From positions 18,036 to 82,035 of the forward strand of contig DAHUZB010000006.1 of assembly GCA_027306785.1 (NCBI GenBank): a stretch of 64,000 nt of DNA. Reading direction: 5' to 3'. Of the stretch, positions 25,861 to 34,206 are shown in pieces. Each line of letters opens with the position of its first letter. The stretch's first letter is position 1. The stretch is from Vulcanimicrobiota bacterium. GTDB lineage: Bacteria > Vulcanimicrobiota > Vulcanimicrobiia > Vulcanimicrobiales > Vulcanimicrobiaceae. The position numbers and the translations under genes are program-made. Below the pieces are notes generated by a model that saw nothing but the letters and a program-made list of their open reading frames with translations, was not told the DNA's origin and searched no databases.

Positions 25861-28005
25861 TTAGCGAGGGCGCTCGGGATCGGCGATCAGCCGCGCGTAG
25901 TGCGCGCTCGCATCGGTCGGTTTGCGCTCGAGTGCGGGATCGTCGTCGAGATCGATGTGAAAGAGCCCGAAATCGCTGTTCTCGTCGAAGACCAGCCCCC
26001 ATTCGCGGTTCGAGGTGATGCTCCAACAAAGATACGCGGCGACGGGAACGCCGCGCTCGGCCGCGCGCCGGACTTCGCGCACGTGGGCTTCCAGATAGGC
26101 GGCACGCGTGAAGCCGTCGGCCTCTTTCACGCAGCCGTTTTCGATCACGACGATCGGCTTGCCCGGGAACGCCTGCGCCTGCTCGCGCAGGATCATCTCG
26201 AGCGCGCTCGGCCACACCGGCGCGCTCGCGTATTTGAACTCGGCGGCGGCGCTCAGGCGATGGAGTTCGGGCGGCCAGAACGAGGGAACGCCCCAGTAGT
26301 AATCGAGCCCCACGTAGTCGAGGCTGCCGACGCAGTCGGACGGACAGAGAAAGGACGGCAGCTTTCCGGCCATGCCGAGGTTCCACCAATTCGTGCCGAG
26401 CAGCGTGCCGAAGATGGCGAGCGTTTTGCGCAGGGTGAAGAGCGCCTGCAGCCACGAGCGCGTGGCTTTGAAGCGTTTGTCGCCGTGGAGCGGCACGAAC
26501 TCCACGCGATCCGCGTCGCCCAGAATGTGCCGTGCGAGACGACGCCCGATCTCCGGCTCGAGTCCGGTGTAGCGGTGCGACGGTGCGACGTTACGATCCG
26601 GCGACTCTTCGCAGAGCCCGGGAATGCCGGGATGAACGCCGACCCGCAGCACGCCGCGACGCACGATACGGTCGAGCGAGCGATCCAGACGCGGAATTTC
26701 GTGCGTTTCGTGCGAGGCATCGCCGCGTCCGATGTGCGCGACCGTTTTGCGATTCGCGGCGTGCGGCAGATCGGGGCGCTCGCGTTTGAGTTCGCGCAGC
26801 ACGCGGTCGACCGCATTGAGGAGCGTGCGGCTGCCGAAGGCCGTGGCGACCGCGAAATACTGCGTGGGAGCGGGCACGCGGGCGAGCGCGAGCGCGTCGT
26901 TCGCGAACGGCCGGAGCACGACGTCGTCATCGAAGACCGCGTCGATCTCGCCTGCGCGCAGGGCGGCGGCGGCGAGCTGCGGGCTCGGATAGTACAGCAG
27001 GCGCGCGGCGGGGAAGATCGAGACCGCTTGACGCGATGGCAACATGTCGGAGACGACACCGATGCGGCCGTTCCAGTGCGTGCGATCGACGGGCGGCGGC
27101 GCGGATGCGGGATGCAGCACGCAGAGGTGCGCGGCGAAGTACGGCTCGGAGAAGAGCGCGGTGGCCTCGCGCGCGGCGGTCATGGTGATCTGCGCGATCG
27201 AGACGTCCACCTGCCCGCCTTCGAGCAGCCACGACTGCGAGAGGTGCGCCGCCTGTTTACGCACCTGCTCCGGCGAGGTGAGGCGCGTGGCACGGCGGTC
27301 GACGAGGCGCTGCAGCCAACGCGGCAGTCCGAGGACGAGCGGATTGGCGCCGACGCGCGCGTTCGGCGTACGCGCGCGAATCGCATCGCGCGAACGCGCA
27401 TGCGCGCGAAAGAGGTTGGGCATCAGCGTGAGGACGTCGTCCATCTGCCGATCGCTCGTCATGTACGGCGGCTGACCGGGCGGCATCGCGTAGCTGCGCA
27501 TCCAGAATCCGCGAATCCAGCCGTAGACGAGCTGATTGGGTTCGTTGAGCGTGACGTAGTAGTCGATCAGATCGCCGAGCCGTTCCGCGACGACGGCCGC
27601 GTACTGCGCCATGCGTTGTGGAAAGCCCGCGTCGAGCAGCCCCGCGCCGTTGCCCGCCGCCTGCACGTGCAGCGGCCAGGTGTTGTGCACGAGGGTGACC
27701 ACGGTCTCCATTCCGGCGGCGCGCATCGATTGCAGCACGTCGCGATAGTGCGCGAAGGCCGCGTCATCCCAGTGCCCGGGTTCGGGTTCAAGGCGCGCCC
27801 ACGAGAGCGAGAGCCGAAAGATCGTGCAGCCGAGCGACCGCGCGAGCTCGACATCCTCGCGATAGCGATTCCAGAAATCGGTCGCGCGACCGCGCGGCAC
27901 GAGCCCGCGCACGCGCTCCCACACGTCGCGAATGTCGTCGCTGCCGTCGTAGGCTTCGCATTGATGGTCGGCGGTGGCCACGCCGAAACGGATCGTATCG
28001 GCCAT
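25861..28005 (-). CDS. GH1 beta-glucosidase interrupted by a circularly permuted solute-binding domain
   Basis: 714 residues in one frame, no signal peptide. Residues ~1-257 and ~517-714 form a glycoside hydrolase family 1 barrel: acid/base Glu155 in TLNEPNQ, nucleophile Glu622 in VVIENG, and SLDYVGLDYYWG. Residues ~258-516 are a type II periplasmic amino-acid-binding domain (SBP_bac_3) with its halves swapped. The C-terminal part comes first (GGQVDVSIAQITMTAAREA, then FSEPYF, AGEIDAVFDDD); the N-terminal part comes second (GVLRVGVHPGIPG, TGLEPEIGRRLARHILGD). Both junctions fall on a shared 10-bp sequence, 777 bp apart. Without the insert the GH1 would be 455 residues, the family norm. A ligand-gated enzyme, a Campbell-type insertion or an assembly chimera are all possible. 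Confidence 0.85.
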   Translation of the reverse strand: MADTIRFGVATADHQCEAYDGSDDIRDVWERVRGLVPRGRATDFWNRYREDVELARSLGCTIFRLSLSWARLEPEPGHWDDAAFAHYRDVLQSMRAAGMETVVTLVHNTWPLHVQAAGNGAGLLDAGFPQRMAQYAAVVAERLGDLIDYYVTLNEPNQLVYGWIRGFWMRSYAMPPGQPPYMTSDRQMDDVLTLMPNLFRAHARSRDAIRARTPNARVGANPLVLGLPRWLQRLVDRRATRLTSPEQVRKQAAHLSQSWLLEGGQVDVSIAQITMTAAREATALFSEPYFAAHLCVLHPASAPPPVDRTHWNGRIGVVSDMLPSRQAVSIFPAARLLYYPSPQLAAAALRAGEIDAVFDDDVVLRPFANDALALARVPAPTQYFAVATAFGSRTLLNAVDRVLRELKRERPDLPHAANRKTVAHIGRGDASHETHEIPRLDRSLDRIVRRGVLRVGVHPGIPGLCEESPDRNVAPSHRYTGLEPEIGRRLARHILGDADRVEFVPLHGDKRFKATRSWLQALFTLRKTLAIFGTLLGTNWWNLGMAGKLPSFLCPSDCVGSLDYVGLDYYWGVPSFWPPELHRLSAAAEFKYASAPVWPSALEMILREQAQAFPGKPIVVIENGCVKEADGFTRAAYLEAHVREVRRAAERGVPVAAYLCWSITSNREWGLVFDENSDFGLFHIDLDDDPALERKPTDASAHYARLIADPERPR
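26448..26457. repeat. Direct repeat copy A at the permuted-domain junction
   Basis: GCAGCCACGA occurs here, coding Ser-Trp-Leu on the minus strand at the point where the solute-binding sequence returns to GH1 sequence. The identical copy is at 27225-27234. Bases on both sides of the two copies differ, so the repeat is exactly 10 bp. Start-to-start distance is 777 bp, which is 259 codons. Confidence 0.8.
27225..27234. repeat. Direct repeat copy B at the permuted-domain junction
   Basis: Second copy of GCAGCCACGA, also read as Ser-Trp-Leu on the minus strand, where GH1 sequence (VRKQAAHLSQ) changes to solute-binding-protein sequence (LEGGQVDVSIA). Same orientation as copy A, as expected after integration of a circle or a tandem-type rearrangement at microhomology. 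Confidence 0.8.
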
Positions 28006-28064
28006 AGCTGCGATGTGCGGTGCGTGCAGGGAGCATCCCTTTGCGTGCACGAACGCGAACCGCT

Positions 28065-28799
28065 ATGAGATTTGCCGGAAAAACCTGTATCGTGACCGGC
28101 GGCGGCTCCGGGATCGGCCGCGCCACCGCGCTGCAGATGGCGCGCGAAGGCGGACGCGTGGTCGTCGCCGATCTTCAGCTCGCGGCGGCGCAGGCGACCG
28201 CGACGGAGATCGCGGCCGCGGGCGGCGCCGCCATCGCTTCGCAAGTGGACGTGGGAAATTCGGCGCAGGTGCAGGCGACGATCGCAAGCGCGGTCGCGCA
28301 GTACGGCGCGATCGACGCGATCGTCAACGACGCGGCGATGATGACGTTTCATCCGATCGTCGAGATCGCCGAAGCCGATTTCTTTCACGTGATCGCGACC
28401 AACCTCGGCTCGGTCTTTCTCTTTACGAAATACGGCGTGCCGCACATGCGCCCGGGCGGAGCGATCGTGAACGTAAGCTCCGTGCACGCGCACGCGACCA
28501 CCGCGAACGTGGTGCCGTACGCGTCGTCCAAAGGCGCGATCGAAGCCTTTACGCGCGGTGCGGCGATCGAGCTCGCGGCGAGCAAGATACGCATCAACGC
28601 CGTCGCGCCCGGCGCGGTGGATACGCCGATGCTCCGGAACAACCCGAACGTCAAGAGCGGCGTGGAGAAGGTGCAGGGCGCGATCGGCAAGCCCGAGGAT
28701 CTCGCCGCCGCGATCTGCTTTCTCGCCTCCGACGATGCGGCGTTCGTGAACGGGACGACGCTCGTGGTCGACGGCGGGCGCCTGGACTCACTGCCCTAA
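28065..28799 (+). CDS. Short-chain dehydrogenase/reductase
   Basis: 244-residue classical SDR. Motifs in order: VTGGGSGIGRATALQM, IVNDAAMMTFHPI, VNVSSVHAHATT with the catalytic Ser, YASSK (catalytic Tyr-x-x-x-Lys), and a C-terminal FLASDDAAFVNGTTLVVDGG typical of FabG-like reductases. The ATG at 28065 matches the usual short N-terminus (MRFAGKTCIVTGG). Divergent from the GH1 fusion gene with a 59-bp gap, so the two may share a control region. Its end overlaps the convergent NahK-like gene by 12 bp. Substrate unknown. Confidence 0.86.
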   Translation: MRFAGKTCIVTGGGSGIGRATALQMAREGGRVVVADLQLAAAQATATEIAAAGGAAIASQVDVGNSAQVQATIASAVAQYGAIDAIVNDAAMMTFHPIVEIAEADFFHVIATNLGSVFLFTKYGVPHMRPGGAIVNVSSVHAHATTANVVPYASSKGAIEAFTRGAAIELAASKIRINAVAPGAVDTPMLRNNPNVKSGVEKVQGAIGKPEDLAAAICFLASDDAAFVNGTTLVVDGGRLDSLP

Positions 28800-29828
28800 G
28801 CGCGCGAGGTCCTCGAAGAGCGCGAGCTGTCCGCGCGCACGCACCGCGTTCTGTCCCGCGTACGCGATGCGATAGTAGACGTCGCCGAGCAGGTGATCGG
28901 TCGCGAAGCGTAGCGCCTGTTCGTAGGCGAGCGTGCGTGCCGCAGTCGGCAGATGCACGCGCTGCGCGCTCGTGAGCGAGGATGCGGCGCCGTCGACGAA
29001 GCCGTCGCGCAACACCTCGTATCGCTCGGGATCGACGCGAAACCGCGAGGGATCGGGATCGTCTTCGTGCGTCGCGCAGGCGGCGCTGCGCGCGAGATCG
29101 CCGAAATCCACGAGCGCGCTTGCGGGCATCACCGTGTCGAGATCGATCACGACCGCGCTCCCGTCGGTACGCACGAGGACGTTTGCGAGCTTCGCGTCGT
29201 TATGGGCGATGCGCGGCGGCACGACGCCCGCGGCGTGCGCCGCGACGAGGCCGTGTGCGGCCGCTCGCCGTGCGTGCAAGGCGTCGATGAGATCGGCGCA
29301 CTCGGCGCGTCGCCCGTGCGGATCGCGTGCCGCGGCGGCGTCGAACGCGGCGAGGCGCGCGGGCGTATCGTGAAAGTGCGGGATAACCTCGGTGACGCGC
29401 GTCGGCGCGAGATCGGCAAGGGCGTGCGTGAAACGGCCGAAGGCGTGCGCGGCACGGTACAGCAGTTCGCGTGATGCGTGATGCGGCACGGGAAGGGCGT
29501 CATCGAGAAAGCGCGCGGCGCGCCATCGGGAGCCGTCGGGTGCCTGCCATGCCGCGTCGCCGTCGCGGGTCGGAATCGGTTCGGGGACGAGCCCGGGTGC
29601 GCGCTCGCGCAGATGTGCGGTAACGAGCGCGGTATTGCGGAGCAGGGCTTCGATGTCGGGAAAGACGCGCTCGTTGATACGTTGGATCACGATGCGCCGC
29701 GTGTCACGTTCGGTGCGAAGGGTGACGACATACGTGCGGTTGATCAATCCGCCCTCGAGCGGCGCCGCGGCGACGACGCCGCCTTCGCACGCGAAGTGCG
29801 CGGCGATCGCGCGCGCATCGGCGGTCAT
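28788..29828 (-). CDS. NahK-like N-acetylhexosamine kinase (APH-fold phosphotransferase)
   Basis: 346-residue cytoplasmic kinase with the aminoglycoside-phosphotransferase fold. IVIQRINERVFPDIEALLRN is characteristic of the NahK group, and the catalytic loop HNDAKLANVLV with VIDLDTVMPASALVDFGDL closely follows the NahK pattern (HND.K..N...VIDLDTVMPG...DFGD). NahK phosphorylates GalNAc or GlcNAc at C1. Translation is coupled by an ATGA overlap to the upstream GH36-like glycosidase gene, consistent with phosphorylating a sugar released by that enzyme. Substrate choice is inference. Confidence 0.8.
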   Translation of the reverse strand: MTADARAIAAHFACEGGVVAAAPLEGGLINRTYVVTLRTERDTRRIVIQRINERVFPDIEALLRNTALVTAHLRERAPGLVPEPIPTRDGDAAWQAPDGSRWRAARFLDDALPVPHHASRELLYRAAHAFGRFTHALADLAPTRVTEVIPHFHDTPARLAAFDAAAARDPHGRRAECADLIDALHARRAAAHGLVAAHAAGVVPPRIAHNDAKLANVLVRTDGSAVVIDLDTVMPASALVDFGDLARSAACATHEDDPDPSRFRVDPERYEVLRDGFVDGAASSLTSAQRVHLPTAARTLAYEQALRFATDHLLGDVYYRIAYAGQNAVRARGQLALFEDLARLGQ

Positions 29829-31810
29829 GTGATCGCGTGCAGTTCGAGCGTGCGCACTTCGAAGGGGTCGAGGACGAAGAGATGCTCGCGTCCGGCGGTG
29901 AGGACGGTCTCGTCGCGCGGCGCGTCGCGCCAGGGCGAGCGCGCGCGATAGGTGCGCGCAGCCGCATCGGGCAGTTCCAGCGCGTGCGCGATGTCGAGCG
30001 GAAGTTCGCGCGTGCGTCGTGACGGGTTGCGCAGCGTGAGGATGCTCGCGTGCGGTGACCAGGCCGCCCATCCGTAGGGATCGAGGCGGGCGGGGTTGCC
30101 GCCGACCCAGTGCGTATCGCGCAGCACGCCCGCGTGCGCGGCCGACCAACGCGCGGCTTCGGCGAGATCGTCCCAATCGCGTTCGGCGAGCAGCGACGGC
30201 GTGACGTAGAGCTCTTGCAGTTGCGTGCCGCTGCCGAAGTAGGAGCGGATCTCGCTGCGGAAATCGCCGTGCGGATCGGTCGCGAGATGCTCGGCGTGCT
30301 GCGCGTAGATGAGCCCGTGGAGCATCAGCGAGTTGAGCGGATAGAGCGGGCCGGTATTCACGATCCCCGCGTAGGTGTCGGCGTCACGATAGGTGATCCA
30401 CTGCTGGCGATCGGAGCCTTCGCCCGTGAACGCATGATCTTCGCCGCCGCGCCAGATCGAATCGGCGTAGCGTAGCCAGAACGGCGACGGATAGGTTCCG
30501 GTCGTGAGATTGACGTAGATCGCGGGCTCCGCGGCGCGCATATCCGCGATCAACGCGATCGCGGCGGCGAAATCGTTGCTGAAACGGCTGCCGGGAACGA
30601 CCGCGCCCGCGTCACCCGTGCCGTCGAGCTTGAATTGATTGACGCCTTGCGCGATGAAGTTCATGACGACGTCGTGGAAGCGCGTGTAGTAACGCGGTCC
30701 GGAGAGCGCGAGCCCGTCGGCGTCGAGTTCGTAGCCTTCGCGCTTGGCCGCGGCGAGTCGCTCTCGACGCGGTGTACCGTAACCGCCCCAGGGCGAGAGC
30801 CACGCGCCGGGCCGCGCGCCGTAGCGCTCCGCGGCGGCGGCGAGCGGCGCGAAGCCGTGCGGAAAGCCCGCGTTGAAGGCCCAGAGATCGTTCGGATCGT
30901 CCCACCCGTCGTCGAAGAGAAACGAGGCGAGGGTGACGCCGCGTCGCGCGTGCAGTTCGTCGCCGAAGGCCGCGATACGCGAGAGGCAATCACGCTCGTC
31001 GTAGCGGGTGAAGTAGCCGATGTCGTACCAGGAGTTGTAGTGCAGAAAGGTGCGGTACGGGTGCGCGCGTTCGCGCTCGACGTAGGTGAGGAAATCGCGC
31101 CGCAGTTGCCCGGGGCGCGCGGCGCCGATCACCGCCGAGGTGACGAGCGGCACGCCGGGCTGCACGTCGACGCGGCTCGGATACGATGCGTAGGCGCGAT
31201 CGAAGAACGCCTGCGTCTGCGCGAACGGATGCTCGACGGCGAAATAGACGTCGTGCGCGACGATGGGCGAGCCGTCGCAGGTGCCGATCGGACGCGCATC
31301 GGGCATCGTGGGAAAATCGATCAGCCGCACGTCGCGCACGGCGAGCGGAGCGAGCTCGGCGTCGATCGTGAGCTCGGTGCGTAGATAGGCGGCGCCGTCG
31401 CTCGCGATCGTGCGCCAGGTGAAGAGCGCGCCCGTCTGCGGGTGGCGCAGGCGCATGGTGACGATCCCGGCGCCGATTCGCGCGCTGTAGCGCGCCGCGC
31501 GCGGCGTACCGCGAGTGCGGGCAAACGCGGGGCCGTCGAGGATCGTGCACGCGCGCGCCGCGATCGCCGAGCCGTCGGCGAGCGTGAGCGTGAAGAGCTC
31601 GCGCGCGGCGGGGAGCGCGCGGTGGTTCACGAGATCGGTGAGTCCGACCATGCGCAGCACGCCGCCGTCGGTACTGAAGCGGGCTTCGATACCCGCGCTG
31701 CGCAGCGAGAACGAGGTGCCGTGCGCGCGGTACTCGGCCGCGAGCGCGAGCGGTGCATCGAGCAGCGCGGCCGATGCGGCGACGCCGCCGAGAAATGCGC
31801 GGCGCTTCAT
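29825..31810 (-). CDS. Tat-exported GH36/GH-D-clan-like glycosidase
   Basis: 661-residue exported enzyme. The N-terminus MKRRAFLGGVAASAALLDAPLALA has a twin-arginine-type signal (RRxFLG). An N-terminal beta-sandwich of about 250 residues is followed by a TIM-barrel region with FLFDDGWDDPNDLW, GARPGAWLSPWGGYG, NQFKLDGTGDAG (Asp likely the nucleophile as in GH36/GH27) and VNLTTGTYPSPFWLRYADSIWRG, then a C-terminal beta domain. This matches alpha-galactosidase-superfamily proteins sometimes named 'enterotoxin' or grouped near endo-alpha-N-acetylgalactosaminidases. The adjacent NahK-like kinase gene hints at N-acetylhexosamine-containing glycans. Overlaps both neighbours by 4 bp. Confidence 0.78.
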   Translation of the reverse strand: MKRRAFLGGVAASAALLDAPLALAAEYRAHGTSFSLRSAGIEARFSTDGGVLRMVGLTDLVNHRALPAARELFTLTLADGSAIAARACTILDGPAFARTRGTPRAARYSARIGAGIVTMRLRHPQTGALFTWRTIASDGAAYLRTELTIDAELAPLAVRDVRLIDFPTMPDARPIGTCDGSPIVAHDVYFAVEHPFAQTQAFFDRAYASYPSRVDVQPGVPLVTSAVIGAARPGQLRRDFLTYVERERAHPYRTFLHYNSWYDIGYFTRYDERDCLSRIAAFGDELHARRGVTLASFLFDDGWDDPNDLWAFNAGFPHGFAPLAAAAERYGARPGAWLSPWGGYGTPRRERLAAAKREGYELDADGLALSGPRYYTRFHDVVMNFIAQGVNQFKLDGTGDAGAVVPGSRFSNDFAAAIALIADMRAAEPAIYVNLTTGTYPSPFWLRYADSIWRGGEDHAFTGEGSDRQQWITYRDADTYAGIVNTGPLYPLNSLMLHGLIYAQHAEHLATDPHGDFRSEIRSYFGSGTQLQELYVTPSLLAERDWDDLAEAARWSAAHAGVLRDTHWVGGNPARLDPYGWAAWSPHASILTLRNPSRRTRELPLDIAHALELPDAAARTYRARSPWRDAPRDETVLTAGREHLFVLDPFEVRTLELHAIT

Positions 31811-32886
31811 GCGGCGCGACCGCTTCGACGAGCGATCATCGCGCGCACGGCATCGTGAATGCGCAGCGCCGCGGAGCGGCGGCTTGCGAGCGAGTCGCCC
31901 GAATCGGGAACGTAGATCGTCATCGCGGCATTCGCTTCGAAGACGACGACCTCGCCGCTCGGCGCGAGCGAGAAATCGATGCCCGCGTAGTCGAGGTTGA
32001 GCGCGCGCGCGACCTCGGAGAGCGCCTGCATCGCGGCGGGACCGAGATAGCCCGCGATGTCGTCGCAGAAGCGGCGCTGTGCGGCCTGTTCTTCCTCGCC
32101 CATCTCTGCGCTGAAGTAGTGCACGTTCCAGTCGCGCGCAACGGCGAGATGGGCGGGATAGAGCGCGCCGTCCACGATCATCGCGCGATACTTCCAGAAT
32201 CGTCCGGCATCGTCGCGGAGATCGATGAATTCGATCGCGTAGAGTTCCTCGCCCGGGATGCGCGCGAGCGCGGGCGCGAGATCGGCCGGCGCCGCGACGC
32301 GCGTGAAGTGTTCGCCGTTGTGGAATCCGGGCGCGCGCAGCAGCAGCGGAAAGGCCAGTCCGTGCGCGCGAAGTGTCGCCTCCGCGGATGCGCCTTGAAG
32401 CAGCGCGCGTGCCAGGCGCGCGATGCGCGGCGCGCGCACGCCCGGCAGATCGCGCAGGCGCGTGCCGTTGCCCAGGCGACCCGTGAGGCGCGCCGCGGCG
32501 GGCGCATTGAGCACGGGCTTGTTCGTGCGCGTGACGAGCGATTGCGCGCGGACGAGCGCGGCATCGCAGCTGTCGGGATCGGCGATTGCGTTGAAGACCA
32601 GGTCGTGGGCGGGGAGCGGCCGTTCGTCGCTCGCGAGCTCGACCCGCATCGTCGTCACTTCATAGCGATCCGGCGTGAAGATCTGATCGGTGTTCGTGTG
32701 GCCGCCGGGAACGTTCGAGCCGAGTTGTAGGATGCGGATCGGAATGCCGCTCCCGACGTAGGGCTGCACGATCGCCGCGCGCGCCGCATCGGCGGCGAGG
32801 ATCGAGGTGCGGATGCGTTCGAGTTCGGCCTCGGCCGAGGCGAGCAGCGCGAGCTGCGCTCGTAGTTCCTCGGGAAGATCGTCCAT
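31807..32886 (-). CDS. ATP-grasp-type protein of unknown substrate
   Basis: 359 residues, cytoplasmic. An N-terminal Glu/Ala-rich helix is followed by an alpha/beta pre-domain (IPIRILQLGSNVPGGHTNTD) and a C-terminal ATP-grasp-like region: AFPLLLRAPGFHNGEHFTRV, EELYAIEFIDLRDDAGRFWKY, and metal-binding LDYAGIDFSLAPSGEVVVFEANAAM. ATP-grasp enzymes join a carboxylate to an amine or thiol, but no partner can be assigned. First gene of a three-gene unit with the glycosidase and NahK-like kinase (ATGA overlap downstream), so it may modify a glycan, peptide or the glycosidase pathway product. Confidence 0.7.
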   Translation of the reverse strand: MDDLPEELRAQLALLASAEAELERIRTSILAADAARAAIVQPYVGSGIPIRILQLGSNVPGGHTNTDQIFTPDRYEVTTMRVELASDERPLPAHDLVFNAIADPDSCDAALVRAQSLVTRTNKPVLNAPAAARLTGRLGNGTRLRDLPGVRAPRIARLARALLQGASAEATLRAHGLAFPLLLRAPGFHNGEHFTRVAAPADLAPALARIPGEELYAIEFIDLRDDAGRFWKYRAMIVDGALYPAHLAVARDWNVHYFSAEMGEEEQAAQRRFCDDIAGYLGPAAMQALSEVARALNLDYAGIDFSLAPSGEVVVFEANAAMTIYVPDSGDSLASRRSAALRIHDAVRAMIARRSGRAA

Positions 32887-32916
32887 GGCGAGAGCTTCGA
32901 CGCGCCGTGGCGCAGT

Positions 32917-33906
32917 CTATTCCGTCGGGCGGGTCGGGGCCCATTCGTAGGTCGCGAAGCCGTCCACATCACGGCCGGTCGCCGCAAAGCCCTCGGGCTT
33001 GGCGAGGCGCGCGTAGACGGCGTCGCTGATCTGGAGCGCGTCGGCGCCCGCGTGCTTCTGCATGTGACCGGCGACGTCGATCACGTGATCGGCCACCTTT
33101 TCGAGCGCGCTGTCTTCGAAGATGACGACCTCGCCTTCGTTGAGTCCGCAGCGTACGGCGATCGGCGTGCGCAGCTGATTCTCGCTCGCGTTGAATGCGG
33201 CGAGGGCGACAAGCACCTGCTGCGCGGCGGCGACGGCAAGATCGCGATCGAGGAAGCAGGCCATCACGCCGTCGGGCGTCCAGGTGTCTTTCCACACGCG
33301 GTACTGGGCAAAGATGCGCCGCACCATCTCTTCGTAGGCCTGGAACGTGGCCGCGATGGCGGTCTCGCGTTCGCCGCGCTTCATCTCGGTCGAGCCGACG
33401 ACATCGATGGAGAGAAAGGTGCAGCTCTTGCGCGCCGTCGATTTCAGCGCGTCCTCGATCTCGCGATAGCGCTTGAGGAGCAGCGTGCGGTCGCTCTCGG
33501 ATTGCGCGCTCAGCGCATACCGGCTTGCGTTCGCTTGCGCGGTGTCGGCGCCGCGCGGTGCCGCGGGTTTCCACGAGCGCTGGAGCGCGGTATCGAGGCG
33601 ATCGAGCGCGCCGTCGATCAGGGAGCGCGCGATTGCGACGCCGACGGCGAGCAGCAGCGGCGCCCAGTTTGCCGTCTGCCCGGATGGCCAGCGCCAGCCG
33701 AACCAATGCGAGACCGCGAGGATCGAGGGCGCGAGCAGGTGTGCGACGCGCACCACGAACGGATTCAACGCGAGGTTGTGCAGATGCACGAGTTCGAGCA
33801 CGAAGAGCCCGACATAGGCCAGGGCGGCGAGGACGCCGACGACGCTGACGATCGTGCGCACAAACGCAAGAAGGCCGAGCACGATACTACGAGCGGTTAG
33901 TGGCAC
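32917..33906 (-). CDS. Membrane-anchored class III adenylate/guanylate cyclase
   Basis: 329 residues. Two or three N-terminal hydrophobic segments (VVGVLAALAYVGLFVLELVHL; APLLLAVGVAIARSLI) precede a class III nucleotidyl cyclase domain: TFLSIDVVGSTEMKRG carries the first metal Asp, and TWTPDGVMACFLDRDLAVAAAQQ the second. Later GEVVIFEDSALEKVADHVIDVAGHMQK matches the cyclase dimer-interface region. The GTG at 33906 is supported by AAAGGAG about 8 bases upstream. The product (cAMP or another cyclic nucleotide) is undetermined. Monocistronic between the ATP-grasp gene and a 300-bp gap. Confidence 0.82.
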   Translation of the reverse strand: MPLTARSIVLGLLAFVRTIVSVVGVLAALAYVGLFVLELVHLHNLALNPFVVRVAHLLAPSILAVSHWFGWRWPSGQTANWAPLLLAVGVAIARSLIDGALDRLDTALQRSWKPAAPRGADTAQANASRYALSAQSESDRTLLLKRYREIEDALKSTARKSCTFLSIDVVGSTEMKRGERETAIAATFQAYEEMVRRIFAQYRVWKDTWTPDGVMACFLDRDLAVAAAQQVLVALAAFNASENQLRTPIAVRCGLNEGEVVIFEDSALEKVADHVIDVAGHMQKHAGADALQISDAVYARLAKPEGFAATGRDVDGFATYEWAPTRPTE

Positions 33907-33982
33907 AACGAGGCTCCTTTAGCGCCGTTCGTGCGCCTCGCCGGAAAACGCTTCCTGCCCGAAAAACAGGTAGTGCCGGGGA

Positions 33983-34123
33983 TTAATGCAGCGCGTGCAG
34001 CGCGGACGCCGAGACGAGAACGGGCGCATGCACCGGAAGCGAGGCAAGGCGATGCTGGACCCCTGCGAGGATAGCCACGACGATGGCACCGAGGATCGTC
34101 CAGCGATTGATCAGCTTGCGCAT
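33983..34123 (-). CDS. Possible small membrane protein
   Basis: A 46-residue frame starting MRKLINRWTILGAIVVAIL with one clear hydrophobic helix and a short Ala/His/Val tail. It lies alone in the roughly 300-bp gap between the cyclase and PQQ-propeller genes. No convincing ribosome site is visible, so it may not be translated. Nothing else is seen in this gap. Confidence 0.3.
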   Translation of the reverse strand: MRKLINRWTILGAIVVAILAGVQHRLASLPVHAPVLVSASALHALH

Positions 34124-34206
34124 AGTCGGAATATCGGCAGGCGAGCGTACGCCCGAGGTGCGCGAGCGGACCTTCGCGGATTCTTTACATTTGCCATACG
34201 CTCGCT

